Of a stretch of DNA of 64,000 nucleotides, positions 24,956 to 37,226 are shown piece after piece; the stretch's first letter is position 1; every line of letters begins with the position of its first letter. Source of the DNA: Apteryx mantelli (taxonomy: Eukaryota > Chordata > Aves > Apterygiformes > Apterygidae); contig NC_089980.1 of NCBI RefSeq assembly GCF_036417845.1, forward strand, positions 63,362,501 to 63,426,500. Direction: 5' to 3'. The notes below the pieces were generated by a model. The model was not told the origin of the DNA. It did no database searches and saw only the letters and a list, made by a program, of their open reading frames with translations. The position numbers and the translations under genes are program-made.

Positions 24956-25487
24956 ATAAGGGAAGGAAAGAGAGTAAGAACTTCCTATACCTGTAACAAA
25001 CTCTCTGAGTCATGTAGCTCTGCAGCAGGAGGGAGGGTTATTTATCTACTTACTCTTTCCTAAGAGTAGGCAAATTGTATAAGAGCAGAGAGGACACTAC
25101 TAAGGTTTCCAGACCTCACTCCTGTACATTCTCACTGACCGGAGTAACCCCATACTTTGGCTGGGATTTTGAATTGCGAAAGCAATTGCAATCTTCTCAG
25201 TGTGCCATAAGAAGCTAAATCCTATGTAGAGAATCCAGTCAGAGGGAGACACAGGAGTAGAGTCATATAGGAAAAAAAAGAAAAAAAAGATAACTGTATA
25301 TTCCAAGGTGGCTGGAGATGGAAAAGTACGGAATCTGTTGTGCCTGTGCAGTCTTTTGGCCCTTCATGTTTGCTCTAATATTTAAAGGAGAGGACCGCAC
25401 AGCCTCAGTTGGGCAGCTGACCTGACCCCCTTGAGGAACAGAGGAGGAGAAAATGCCTATGTAAAGAAGGATTATCTTACATGTAAT

Positions 25488-25620
25488 TAATTTAACTGTC
25501 AATAAGCTGCAGATATGGCAAGATTTCAAGTATCACTTGGAAAATTTTCTTGCCATATCATGTAAAAGAAACATTTTTGTTTCATGAATTGACATGTTTG
25601 TTTCCTGTCATCTTCAGGTT
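25488..25620 (+). repeat. Unclassified diverged repeat, copy 2
   Basis: TAATTTAACTGTCAATAAG, then ATATGGCAAGATTTCAAGTA and TCACTTGGAAAATTTTCTTG, aligns with 23687-23800 in direct orientation, 1.8 kb away. It could be two old insertions of one repeat family or a diverged segmental duplication. Confidence 0.55.
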
Positions 25621-28600
25621 ATGAAAGTTGATACACAGTATTTGGTGTGTTATTCAGAATGGAAATGAAGTATAGATTTACTTCTCTGGATGTACTTTGA
25701 GCACTGATAATTAGCAAACACTGTATGTCTTCTGGTGAAACTTTAAATAAATTTGCTGTTGGATATTTCAGAAGATGAATTGTATTTGTCCGTTAGTGAA
25801 TTCTTTTATTGAGTTATACTCTTGATTTTATGTCCACATCAAATAAGTATTTACAGCAATTGCATATGCTGTAGAGTTCATGTTATATGCAAGCAATATA
25901 TCAAATTATTATGTCCAATCTTCTCTTGCATAAATGTTACGTTAGTTGTTATTTTTATTTTTTGTGTTATAAAAGTTTTTTCTGTAAGATGGAAACTCTA
26001 TTAATGTCCTCCTGCTGATAGTCCTGTAACACTGCTATTCTGTTAGCTACCACTTTTGCAGTAAAACCAATGTGTCAAGGCCACTTAGTGTAAGAGTGTG
26101 TAACATTGTCTTCCGTGCTTACTCCCTATCTATCTAATATTTCTATTACAAGAGTGTCTACTGATCTTGACCAAGAAGCAACGCTTGTTTTAATAGGCAT
26201 GGGCACTGTGGCACATATACTAGATGATGTATCTTTCAAAAACATTTTTCTTTCAGTAAAAAGATGTATGAGCTTATTTTTCAGGATTAAAAGTACAGCT
26301 ACCTGAATTGTACCAAGTTACTGTATTTTGTAATTTGATATTAATAATAGTTTTTCTGTAACCTCTCAAAACCTTACAATGTCATTTTAACTGTTTATTA
26401 GCTCGATAAGACATACACACTTTCAACCTTTGACTTGAATTCTGGAGACCTGACTTACTCCATTTGAGGAATCAGTCTTATATTTTAATGTGTCTTAATA
26501 TTTTATATTCTTATTGTATTTTTATAAATATTTAAATAAACATTAACACATGTTAATAAGATTTACAAAAGAAGGCTGAAATAAGGTTCAAGAAATCATC
26601 TGAGCCATTCCCTGCCTCAAGTTAAAATCGGCTATACCTGAACATGAATTCCTAGCAGATATTTATCCAGCTTAAAAAAGAGCCATATCCATTACAAGTT
26701 GCACTGCTGAAGCTTAAAGTACAAAGAGGGAATAAGAACAGATTAGATATTCACAGTGTAGTCTTCCTTGTCTGCTGTAGTAGGACACAACCAACACATA
26801 AAATGCTATTTGTAAAGTGTATATATATAAAAAATATAACCTATTCTCCAGACCATATAATTCTCCACGTTCATAAACTGCCACAGAGGCTGCAGAATAA
26901 GGCTTTCAGTGTGTGCTCTGCTTTTGGTTCATCTGTTGGGACTTCCCCATAGATTTGCTCACTTGACCATGAACTGAGAAAATGAAAAAGTCAGCAGCTG
27001 ACGCTTTCAGAGGTCTAGAAGTTAAAGGACCTATGTAACAGTGCCAGTGTCCAAATCAGTCCTGAAACTCATTTGCACCATCCATTAATTGGAAGTTTGT
27101 AGTCACTTCATACAAAAATATCACCATACACTTTGGCAGCTCCAGAATCTCTCTTACCCATAACTCCCACCAAATGCAGAACCACCTGTGGGAGGGCTGG
27201 TAGAAGCTGGAATTCTTCCAAGACTCCAGTAGATTTAGTCAGGTTTGATCTTCTATATTCTACCACCAGCTACCATGCAGCTACATCCGTCAAAGTTGGT
27301 AGTTTTAAAAAAACAAGTTAACGCAGCCTTTACTTTTCTCAGATGAGGTTTTCAAGTTGTTTGACAAATACCCCTCTAGCTTGACATGTACCATTAATTT
27401 TGGAGGTTTTTTTCCTGGCTAAAACACTGCTCTGTAAAATGCAAACATAAAAATGACTTTGTTTCATTAAAAGTGATCCATGCAAATCTGTCATGCTATG
27501 ATTTTACCATCTATAAATGACCGATATACCATCTGCTTTTACATTCTGTGAGACAGCAATTGGTCATGGATGGGCTGTGAAACGTATTCCTCTCTGGTTG
27601 TGTATTCCCAGCTAAATTACACCAAATGATTCTTTCTTCACCTTCAGCTAGCCAAAAAGCTGTTCTTTTTCTTTTAGATGCAGAACACACCACCACCATG
27701 TTCCTGTTAAGAGGATCACTACAGAGCATTTAGATCTAGCCACAGCGCCACCTTAAAGGTCTCCAATTGTGCAGCATGCCTTCTGAGGAAGGCAGCCTGC
27801 ATGGTAAAGAAATATGCTGTGCAGTTTGTGCAGGCTTCCAACTCCTTTCTGGATGAATAATATTATATTGCTTGTGGAAAAGAACTGTCAGCATGAATAA
27901 GGTGATCCATCGACATGGCTCGGTAAAATTTACACTTACACAATTCTAATATAGAATTGTTCTGTTTCATTGAAACTTGTTTTAGAACATAGTATTTTCT
28001 CTGAAAGACTGATTATTTGAAAAGTATGCTCCAAAAATCTATGGAAACATTCTAATTTTCTGATGGATTTTTCTGTAAAGGCATGGCTGTTCTCTACAGC
28101 ACTCTTAGCAGGCCATCCATGCTCTTAACACCTTGATATTTCTCATTTCAGACCTGATATACAGCCTGGCTGTTTCCTGCTCAAAGAGTGTGATGAGGGG
28201 AAAAAAAGGCATGGAATTTTTGGTAATACAAACTTGTCTCTAGAATCTGCTGTTACTAGAACTATACCTAAATCCGAGCTCCTGGTATGTGTCCTCATAT
28301 CCAGGCTTTTTGTTCCATCTTGACCATCACAAAGATTTCCTTGTCTCTGCTCTGCGAAGTTGCAAAGTGTTGCATCCCCTATATTTCAGAAACTAACTGC
28401 TGTTAATCGAAAGGCATGCAAATGTACAGAATAGATGCCTTGTTCTTGTCTGATAGTAGGTGTTAAATGTCTTTATTGTAGTGTAGAAATAGGATTAAGT
28501 AATATCTCTCATTAGGCCAGCTGATGTGACTAGAAAACAAACAAACAGAAATAATCCAGACAGAATCTCTGTCATATTGTATATATGGACTGTACTCTTG

Positions 28601-31600
28601 CTTTCAAAGGCTATGACAACAGCATAGAAAACCAGTGGGTTACTTCATAATAAGCGAGGCCTTCAGCTCATGGAAATCAGTATTGCTTCATTGGTTTCAG
28701 TTGAACTATACGTATTTAGGTCTATTATGTGAAAATATTTTGAATTTGTTCATTTATCAGCTACTAGGTTAATAAAAAAGCTGGCACCTGCCATCATCTC
28801 CGGCGTCAACAGAAGACCCAGGGCTATTTCTCTTCCATCCAGTCTGACATTTAATACAATCTTAACTAGATTTGCAGCTTTTTAAGAACTCGTGTGTGTA
28901 ATGAACCTTTAAAGCCATGCATGGGTGCCAAGTTGTGGTTCACAAGGAATTCAGAGACATTAAACCTAGGGCTGGTTTCACATGCCTTTCAGGCACAATT
29001 GGAAAAGAATGTTAAATCCTTTCCTAAATAAGCAAGAGAGAAGGCCCTAACACAGGACCATTCTCTAACACTGGAGCACTTTCGTCTGCACAGCTTTCAG
29101 CAGTCCATTCTTTTCTAACAACTTTCTTCATTCCTAATGAAGGAGAGAAAAGAGGCAAGTGAAAAGAAAAACATCTGTAGGGCTAAATACTGCTCTCTGT
29201 TATCCCTTGTAAATCCAAATGACTTCATGGGCTTTAACAAAGAATTAAGCTGGATTTAGCTAGCTGTAGAAACATTTGGCTTCTGAATTCTTTTCAGTAG
29301 TCCATTCCTCATGCAAACAATTAGGATTTCTTTACATCATCAAAGTTTAGTGAAGAGGTTGTTCTGTCATGTCAGTAGCTTTTGCCAGAGGCTAAAAGGA
29401 AATGTGAAAGACTCAGTGTAGGAGTACTTGCTGGTCCTTACTCAAGGTGGAAGTATAGTAGCTGAAAACTCACTTTCCCTGGTAAACCAATAAATTAAAT
29501 AATTTCATAGCATCAGTCCCTCATTGCATCCTTCCACTAATCTTGGCAATTAATAAATCATTCAATTTCAGGAGCATTTAAAGACCCATGGGGTTAAAAA
29601 GGAAAAAGTTGATATTTGTATAAAGCTATTTGTCCATGACCATGATACAGTAATTTCATTGATACAATGCATGCTAGATTACGTCAGACCTGATTTTAGC
29701 TTAAAAAAGGCAAGTGTTTCATGTGTATGATGACAGGACAATCTTTTTTATATGACTTAGCTGTTTTTTTTTTTTCTTATAACACTGTGCAAATGATCAG
29801 CCTTTGTAGGATCTAGCAACATATGTTCAAGCGCTTCAGATTCTGTGTTTGTCAATGGTGAACTTTTTTAGCTATCTATTCAGGTATCTTAATTAGTTAG
29901 CTATCTCTGAAAATTTTCAGCCTTCTTTAATCTCAGTAAGTATAAGTGACTGAATTTATAGAAGTAAAGTCCTCTCACTCTTCACATCTCTCTTACATGG
30001 TTAATATTTTAACAGTAATACTACCTTGCACCTACTCAGCTACTGAGGACGTAATAGAAAGTTTCTCCTATGCTGCTCATTTATTTGGTCTCCCATATCC
30101 TCCTCACAAATTATATAGCAGATACCAGATGTTTCGAGACAAGCATTTTGTTCTTCAGTGGGTCATTGGGCACATCAACTAATGCACTGATAACTTTGCT
30201 TTTGCTGGAACAGCAGCAGATTAATTTGTAATTGTTGTTCTATGTCATATAAAGCAGAATATATCTTTGAATACCCATGAAGTTAAATTAACATGCAGTT
30301 TTATTGTCAGCTCTGATTGCATTAACAACACTAAAGTCCCATTTGCTTTCTGCAGTCCAGTGGAAAGGAGAAAGCTATCTGCCTGGAAATTTGGAATGCT
30401 GTAGTCAATCTCACAAAGCAGCAGCTTGGAAAAGAAGAGAAAAAAACACTAATGCCTCAGTGTCTTTAGGTAGTTTTAGAGGACTGATGGAACCCACTAA
30501 ATTCACTTCCAGAATCAAGGTCTAAGAGGAAAATTCCAGCAAAGACTCCAAATGCAAGGAATATATATATATATATATATAAAACAAAAAGGTAAGACTC
30601 AGATTCAGCTTAGCTGCATAAGAGTATAGCCACTTTGAGCTGTAAAAATGAACCTCTGCTGATAAGCGGATATCGTTATATTGGTTCAAAGCCTCCTAAT
30701 TTGGTTGGATTTTTGTAGGAATGGCCTGCCTTAAAGGCTGTTCTCCAAGCCTTGAAATTCGCCCCATTCCGAAGTGAATAGTAGTTGGAACTGTCTGGAA
30801 GGGCACCACAGTTTTGTTTGTTTTTGACAGGTAAAGAATGTACTTTTTCCCTGCTGTATTCCCAGAAATGCCTGGAATGCTTTGCTGAAATCTGTCCCAA
30901 AACATGCAAAGAAACAACACAAGGCACAGCTGGCACTTTTATTTTCTTTTTTTTTTCTGGCAAAGTTATAGACAGTGAAAACATGGTATTGTAGTAGAAT
31001 AGAGAAAGCAGGTTCAACAAATAGGTGCTGCTGCCAGCTCCTTGAAAATTAATCTGAGGGTGAATGAGCAGAGTCATTCTTTGTAGCCACCTGTCTTCAG
31101 TCTGACTCGTTCTTCCCCTCAGAGGTGTGTTACCTCTGACACCTTTTCCTAGGACTGTCTGCAACCTCCTCTTCTCCTTCTTCCTATTTCCTCATGGTGG
31201 TAGAAAAGCACTTTGCTGTGCATCCTGTGCATTTTCTCTCACCAGTTTTCCCCTCTTGTCCTGCCTGTGAGTCCTTTCTCAGGATTCCTTTGCCAGAGGA
31301 AGTTGTGTGTTGGAAATGTATATTTTTTAAAAATATGTACTTGTGGATTACAAGTGAAAAATGAGTGACTGTTTTACAAATGGAGAAATGGGTAACTTCA
31401 ACTATGGTTTTGAGTTTTTTTCCCTTTTCTTTAGGAAGAAAGAGCCACTGTGTCAGATATATTTTTTAACCGATCATTAACCATAAAACCTCAAATCTTC
31501 ACCTACTACTAAAGTTTTTTTCCTGAAACAACAGCAGCAACAGAAGATAAGGAGGAAGGAGGCTTTGTACCTCTTTGCAACAGTCTCCATCCTGAATAAA

Positions 31601-32090
31601 TTTTCTCTTGTCATGCCCAGGATTGGATTGATACTATTAAAGAGAAATTTTGGAGCCCTATAAAAAATGAGAATGGTCCTGGAAAGCACAGATACTATTC
31701 AGTTACTGTTTGGCAGCAATAAAAACCTAACTAACTTCTTTCTTTTAACTTTTCCAGATTTAAATTATCTCTAACTTTTGTGGTGAATGGGAGAAAAAAA
31801 TACACATAAATAAATGTGTTTTACAAATGTTAAAGAAAAGCAAAAGCTTCATTTCACAAAAAGATTTAAACAACTTTGGTAGCTAGTTTTAATAGCTTTG
31901 TGGCTTAACAAGTGTTTTTGTACTAGAATACTGGGGAAATTTTCTTTCAGGAAAGGCCAAAGTTATCAGAGATCAAATCACTGCCCCAGAATGGGCCAGA
32001 TATGACCCCTGCTCTTCGAAGCATTGTGCAAAGAGCACATCTTCCATTTCACACAGTGAACAGAGAAGTAATTTGTTTGATTTACATTCC
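25621..32090. other. Intergenic DNA upstream of STX11
   Basis: AT-rich sequence with no recognised exon. It contains a short (AT)n run at about 30561-30580. A 162-codon minus-strand frame at 30676-31164 is the longest open frame here; it has no recognisable motif and is most likely chance. Enhancers of STX11 could lie here but cannot be read from sequence alone. Confidence 0.55.
30561..30580 (+). repeat. (AT)n dinucleotide microsatellite
   Basis: An uninterrupted run of about ten AT units, flanked by unique AT-rich sequence. Confidence 0.9.
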
Positions 32091-32741
32091 CAGATGCTTC
32101 TTTGAGGTTGTATTTCAGCATGCACATGCCGAAGCCAGTGGGACCCAACAGCAGCGGGGAGACCATCCTCACAAGGGGAGGGTCAGCGTGGAGGCGGCCA
32201 GTGCGCTGGGGTGGCACAGAGCACGACGAGGCACGCAGGCTGAGGACCGATAGAGCGAGCAGCACTGCCTGGAGGACAGCACTGGGGCTGCGCAGGCAGA
32301 CAGGAGAAAAGCTGAGCAGGTTACATGCGGGCAGCGTGTGTCAGGGCAGGGCTCCGCTGGAGGCCAAACGCTGCGACGGGAACCTGCTTATTAGCTGGAG
32401 TGAGTGCGTGCGGCCCTGTGCCGTGCCCTGCGTTATGATGGCGGCCAAAGTGCACGGGTTACCGAGCAGCTCCCACCACGGCTGGGGTGGCTGGGGGGTA
32501 TGGGAGGCCGCCCCTTCCCAGCTGCACCGCCCCGCTTGCCCCACAGGCCCCAGGACGCCTCGCTGGCTTGGGCTGCTCTCCATCGCGGCCCGTGGGGGCA
32601 GGAAAGGGCAGGCTCGGTCCATGTGAGGGCTGCGCACAAGGGCAACCTCGGCCCACCCACGCTTCCGAGCACCGACGGGGCAGGCTTCCCGCCTGCTGGG
32701 AAGCGGTGTGCGCCGAGCGCCGCCCCGAGGGGCCGGAGCAC

Positions 32742-32770
32742 GAGGAGGAGGAGGAGGAGGAGGAGGAGGA
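32742..32770 (+). repeat. (GAG)n trinucleotide repeat
   Basis: About nine to ten uninterrupted GAG units inside the STX11 CpG island, about 100 bp upstream of the octamer motif. It is probably length-polymorphic and would be encountered as a purine-rich strand near the promoter. Confidence 0.9.
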
Positions 32771-32949
32771 GCAAGGGGCAGGAGGGCAGCGCCGCTCCGC
32801 GGCCGCCCGCCCCTCGACGGCCGTGATGGACAGCCCGCGGGGGGCGGGCCGGGCCGGGCCGCCGCTATGCAAATCGCCCCGCCGCCGCAGCCAATGGGCG
32901 GGCGAGGCGAGCCGCGGGGGCGGGGCGCCCCGCGGGGACTAGCGCTGCC

Positions 32950-33061
32950 CCGACGGCGCGGGCGCTCCGGCGGCACCGGCACCTTTGGGAGCAGCGCGGG
33001 CCGGGCCGGGCCAAGTCAAGCCGAGTCGAGCCGAGCCGTCCTGTGCCGTCCTGCCCGGGCG
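32950..33061 (+). other. STX11: STX11 exon 1, non-coding (inferred; 5' end approximate)
   Basis: The sequence CTGCCCGGGCG ends at 33061 and is followed by GTGAGT (33062-33067), a near-consensus 5' splice site. Mammalian STX11 has a non-coding first exon in a CpG island and a single coding exon, and the acceptor of that coding exon is at 47014 on the same strand. I therefore infer this segment to be exon 1. The exact transcription start cannot be read; 32950 is an estimate from the promoter motifs. Confidence 0.6.
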
Positions 33062-35119
33062 GTGAGTCCTGCCGGGGGATGGGGGTTGCGGGGGAGACGG
33101 CGCCTTCCTCGGGGGCGGGGAGCGGGTTGCGGCTGAGCTCCTTCCCCCGACGGGCACGTCTCCGTCGGCAGCGGGGAGATGCCGTCGGCTCCCGGCACCG
33201 GAGCCCTTTCCGCACCCCCGAGCCCCGTCGGGGCGGAGGTCAGCCACATCCCTGTGCCGTCGGGGAGAGAGCCGGTGCTGGTGCGGTCCCTCGCGTCCAG
33301 CCTAGCCGGCAAGCGGGGAGGAAACGTGGGGCTTTCGGAGCGCTTTGCAATACGGTTTTGCGTAAGAGTAAGCGAAACTGCCCCGTTTCAGTACTGCCTT
33401 TCGGCCGTCGCTGAGGGGAAGTCGTAGGGGAGCGCCGTTGCTGTCTGAAGCCCCGCAGCTTTAACTATTGTGTTATAGCTGTAGTCTCTCCAAGAGGGGA
33501 AAAGGGATTGCTGTGGGTTTTTCATGCTGTAGGAGGATGAGGAAAAAACAAAGGCGTTTGTAATGCCGAGCCCTGAGGAGATGTTTCCGAATTGGTCTCT
33601 TCATCCAGGCCAAACGGTTGCCTGAATTTCCAGCTGCCTTGATGGTCTGACTTAAAAAGTCACACTTCCTTCATAGTTCTCATATGTCATTATGATTAGC
33701 TCCAGAGCGGACTTTGTAGATAGCTGGTTTTATACACAAAGTATAATAGCTTTTACTCCTTTCTTGGGCACCAGAATGGCCAGATCTGTGAGTGACTGCA
33801 AAAGTTAGCATTCTTTGATTGTTTCCTATTAATTGATACTAATTTCCTTTCCTGTGAAGGAGAATTAGTACTCGTGTATGCCTGAGATAACTGCATGCAA
33901 CTGTGTGATACCAGGAAAGGAAATGACTACAATAACAGCATTGGCCTAAAATGGACATTCAAAGTCCTTGTTCCTGTTCTTTAGACTGTATTTTTGGAAC
34001 CATTTTTTAAGCTTTTTTAAGGGATCAAAATGGGAATATGTGGCTCTTTAAGGTGAGAGCACAACTTAAAAGATACTGTTTTCCTAATAATAGTGTTACT
34101 TGCTATTTAAATAGTTTTATATGGAAGTGGTATGACTACAAGATGAACATAGTTTTTCTTCATTCAGAAGAACAGACTGAAATTAGACCCCTAAGAAAGA
34201 ATGGCTTAGATGCCCCCCATCCCCACATGTGACACCATTTTCTCACCCCTGTTTTTTGCACTAACTACACTGTATGACCACTGCTCTGAAACTGAAATTG
34301 CACATTAAGTCATATGGCAAATACATCTGCTTTTTGGCTGAGACTAAAACTGCAAGTTAACCTCCGTTGTTGTAAGAGATCCTTATCAAGAAAACAAGCA
34401 CTTTCCGAAGATTTCTTGATATGTTAGAAGGGGGATAGTGTGATAACAGTAACTTCTGGGCACTGCAACTAAACATAACAAGTTGCATATTATATTACAT
34501 AGCCTTGGAGATTTCTGGTGTTGTGGGGCTAGGTTCCATATCTAACACATTTAAAAATTTTTTGAAATAGTTTTCTGTTTTGCCCTATACTGTTTTTGGA
34601 AAGTGAGAGGGGACCATTTGTGAGACAAAATGCAATGATAATATAACAGTAACCAAGATCTACTCTAAAAGGAGAAATGCTAGTTGCCACTGGTGCAAAA
34701 ATAGGGAGCGAAGAGAATCTACTGGGTAAAATAAATTACCAGAGTTCTTCCCTAGCATAGGCATGTACTTACACTGTGCTAGATACACAATGAGTTAGGG
34801 AGTGAGGAGGAGTTTAACAAGCAAAAAATGATGCAAACATAGGGTTACAAAGAGATTTTAAGACATTACCTCATCCATTCTGGTGCATCGTAGCAGTGCT
34901 TGTAAACCAGACCTGAAAGAGGTTTTTTTAGCCTGTCTTTATTCTCTAAAGAAGAGAGTACCACAATGTTCCCATGGAGAACTGGTCCAATTTTCAGCTC
35001 CTCTCCCAGTAAGAAAGTGTTTCCTGCTAAATCTCATGAGTGAATCAAATGGATTACTTTGTGTTTCTGATGGGAACAGGGACACGGGAACAAACTGATC
35101 ATTTCTCTTCTTATAAACT

Positions 35120-36420
35120 TGTTTTATATATTGGAGTAGTGTTTCTCTCTGCCTGGTTGTCTACATGAAATCATTTGTAGACACTCTCCAGTATTCTGCA
35201 GCATTCTTAGTTTGGTAACTAGTGCTGGATGTAGTCTTCCAGTTGAGGCCTTGCCTATGCCAAGCACCGCAGAATCCGTACTTTCCTTGTAGTCTGTAAT
35301 ATAAGGCACATCAGCTCAGAATGTGATTTTTTTTTTTTTTAACAACAGCATGGTATTGTGAACTTTTTTTTTAGTTTGCAGTCTGGCATAACTCCACTGA
35401 TGCTTTCCTGCTGCCAAACTAGGTATTCCCTATTTTCTATCTGTGCAAATAATATCTTCTAAATATGCCATACCAGGCTTGTCTCTCTACTGAATTTCCT
35501 TTCATTTTTGTAACCACTTTTCTTATTTGCCAATATCATCTAAATTCTAATTATTTCTCCTCCGTCTGTCACCAAATGCTTGTTTGTGTCCGTTTCCAGT
35601 TCAGTGTTGTCTGCAGACTATATAGGTTCATACTTGGTTCCATCATACAAGTTGCTAATAAAAAATATGGATAGCCTCCTAGTTTGACAGAAAATCATCA
35701 TAATGTTGGCATATTCAAAAACAGTTATGATGGTTAGAAAATAACTGGCGTGTCAAATATGAAAGTGCTTGATTAGATAGCCCCTCCATTATCTTTTATC
35801 TGGCCCATCAGCTTTCTTTGACTCTTTGGTCATCCCTGTAGTGCAGGGATGACAAAACACAGTGTAGAAATTGCTGAGGTAGTGTTAATTTAGTCCAACA
35901 AACTCATCTCAGCACCAAATGCAGGATTACACTTTTATGCAGTTTTGCAAAGAAGCTATTCCTGGTTACACTTGCATGTTGGGCTGCTCCCTGAGACTTG
36001 GCCTTCATGTGAGCCATCTCTGATCAGAAACAGCATTACTGAAGAGTGGCTATGCTGCTCCTGACTAGAGCTGGCTCATGGGAGCCACTTCTTTGGGGAA
36101 CGGTATATGAAACTATTACTGTGGTTCATTTTTTATATCTATTTTGATAGCTTTTGCTGATTGTGTCAAGCATCTCATCTAGCCTACCAAACAAAGTGTT
36201 TGCCACTTTTGGTCTAGACCATATTTCTGTAGTTTATCACAGAGGGAATGATATCACATATCTTTACTTCAGTAAGGCTTATCATGTATGCAGCTTTTGC
36301 CTTATCTACTGTGCCAGTCAGCCTGTCAGGGAAAAAAGTTGAATTGGTTTGATGTGAGATTATTCTTGACAAATGCATGTTGACTAAAGCCAAGAAAGCA
36401 CTGAATGCTTCAGTTTTTTC
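35120..36420 (-). mobile_element. Ancient CR1/L3-like fragments
   Basis: Several stretches resemble, in reverse complement, internal parts of CR1-type ORF2. Examples are 35220-35290 (TTCCAGTTGAGGCCTTGCCT), 35600-35665 (GTTGTCTGCAGACTATATAG, then CAAGTTGCTAATAAAAAATA) and 36300-36400 (GTCAGCCTGTCAGG, then GCATGTTGACTAAAG). They occur in the order expected for a single old minus-strand element. Divergence is high, with many indels, so the borders are approximate and I cannot choose between CR1 and the related L3 group. Confidence 0.5.
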
Positions 36421-36538
36421 TGCTGTATTTCATTTGTGCCATATTCGTGTTAGTAACAAATCACTTCTCTCCTGAAAACAAGAATAAAGCCTGCTTGAGC
36501 TTTGTATATGCCCAGTCAGGAAAAGAATCTCCAAGTAC

Positions 36539-37225
36539 CACAGAATCACAGAATGGTTGAGGTTGGAAGGGACCTCTGGAGATCATCTAGTCCAACCCCC
36601 CTGCCCAAGCAGGGTCACCTAGAGCACATTGCACAGGATTGCATCCAGGCGCATTTTGAATATCTCCAGAGAAGGAGACTCCACAACCTCTCTGGGCAAC
36701 CTGTTCCAGTGCTCTGTCACCCTCACAGTGAAGAAGTTTTTCCTCATGTTCAGATGGAAGTGTCTGTGTTTCAGTTTGTGCCCGTTGCCTCGCGTCCTGT
36801 CGCTGGGCACCACTGAAAAGAGTCTGGTCCCATCCTCTCGACACCCTCCCTTCAGATACTTGTACACGTTGATAAGATCTCCTCTCAGCCTTCTCTTCTC
36901 CAGGCTAAACAGGCCCAGCTCTCTCAGCCTTTCCTCATAAGAGAGATGCTCCAGTCCCCTAATCATCTTTGTGGCCCTTCGCTGGACTTGCTCCAGTAGT
37001 GCCACATCCCTCTTGTACTGGGGAGCCCAGAACTGGACGCAGTACTCCAGATGGGGCCTCACCAGGGCTGAGTAGAGGGGGAGAATCACCTCCCTCGACC
37101 TGCTGGCAACACTCTTTCTGATGCACCCCAGGATACCATTGGCCTTCTTGGCCACAAGGGCACATTGCTGCCTCATGCTTAACTTGGTGTCCACCAGCAC
37201 TCCCAGGTCCTTCTCTGCAAAGAAG
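36539..37225 (-). mobile_element. CR1 retrotransposon, 5'-truncated, well preserved
   Basis: Two copies of CACAGAAT (36539-36554), the reverse complement of the CR1 terminal ATTCTGTG repeat, mark the 3' end. They are followed by GGTTGAGGTTGGAAGGGACC and a near-consensus CR1 3' UTR and ORF2 tail. The element is 5'-truncated at about 37225, as usual for CR1. Its low divergence relative to the other copies here suggests it is the youngest insertion in the window. Confidence 0.95.
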
Positions 37226-37226
37226 G
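36619..37226 (-). pseudogene. CR1 ORF2 C-terminal remnant (open frame)
   Basis: An uninterrupted minus-strand frame encodes the C-terminal part of the CR1 ORF2 polyprotein, downstream of the reverse transcriptase core. Recognisable pieces are [60 protein letters not shown] and [20 protein letters not shown]. No endonuclease domain or catalytic reverse transcriptase motif is present, so it cannot act in retrotransposition. The open frame extends a further 24 codons upstream (to 37299) into non-CR1 sequence by chance. It has no independent promoter and is a transposon remnant, not a host gene. Confidence 0.9.

Larger units (their letters stand above)
32120..33420 (+). promoter_or_regulatory. 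STX11: STX11 CpG-island promoter
   Basis: CG density rises from about 32120 and peaks between 32700 and 33300. Just before the inferred exon 1 are an octamer ATGCAAAT (32867-32874), a CCAAT box (32891-32895) and GC boxes such as GGGGGCGGGGC near 32916-32926; there is no TATA box. An octamer next to a CCAAT box is of interest because STX11 is expressed mainly in immune cells, where OCT factors act. The transcription start is inferred at roughly 32940-33000. Open frames of 100-210 codons on both strands here are GC-island artefacts. Confidence 0.65.

Noticed and set aside
32341-33414. Multiple frames of 100-213 codons in the STX11 promoter island
   Set aside because: Mutually overlapping on both strands with low-complexity Pro/Arg/Gly/Ala composition; typical CpG-island artefacts.
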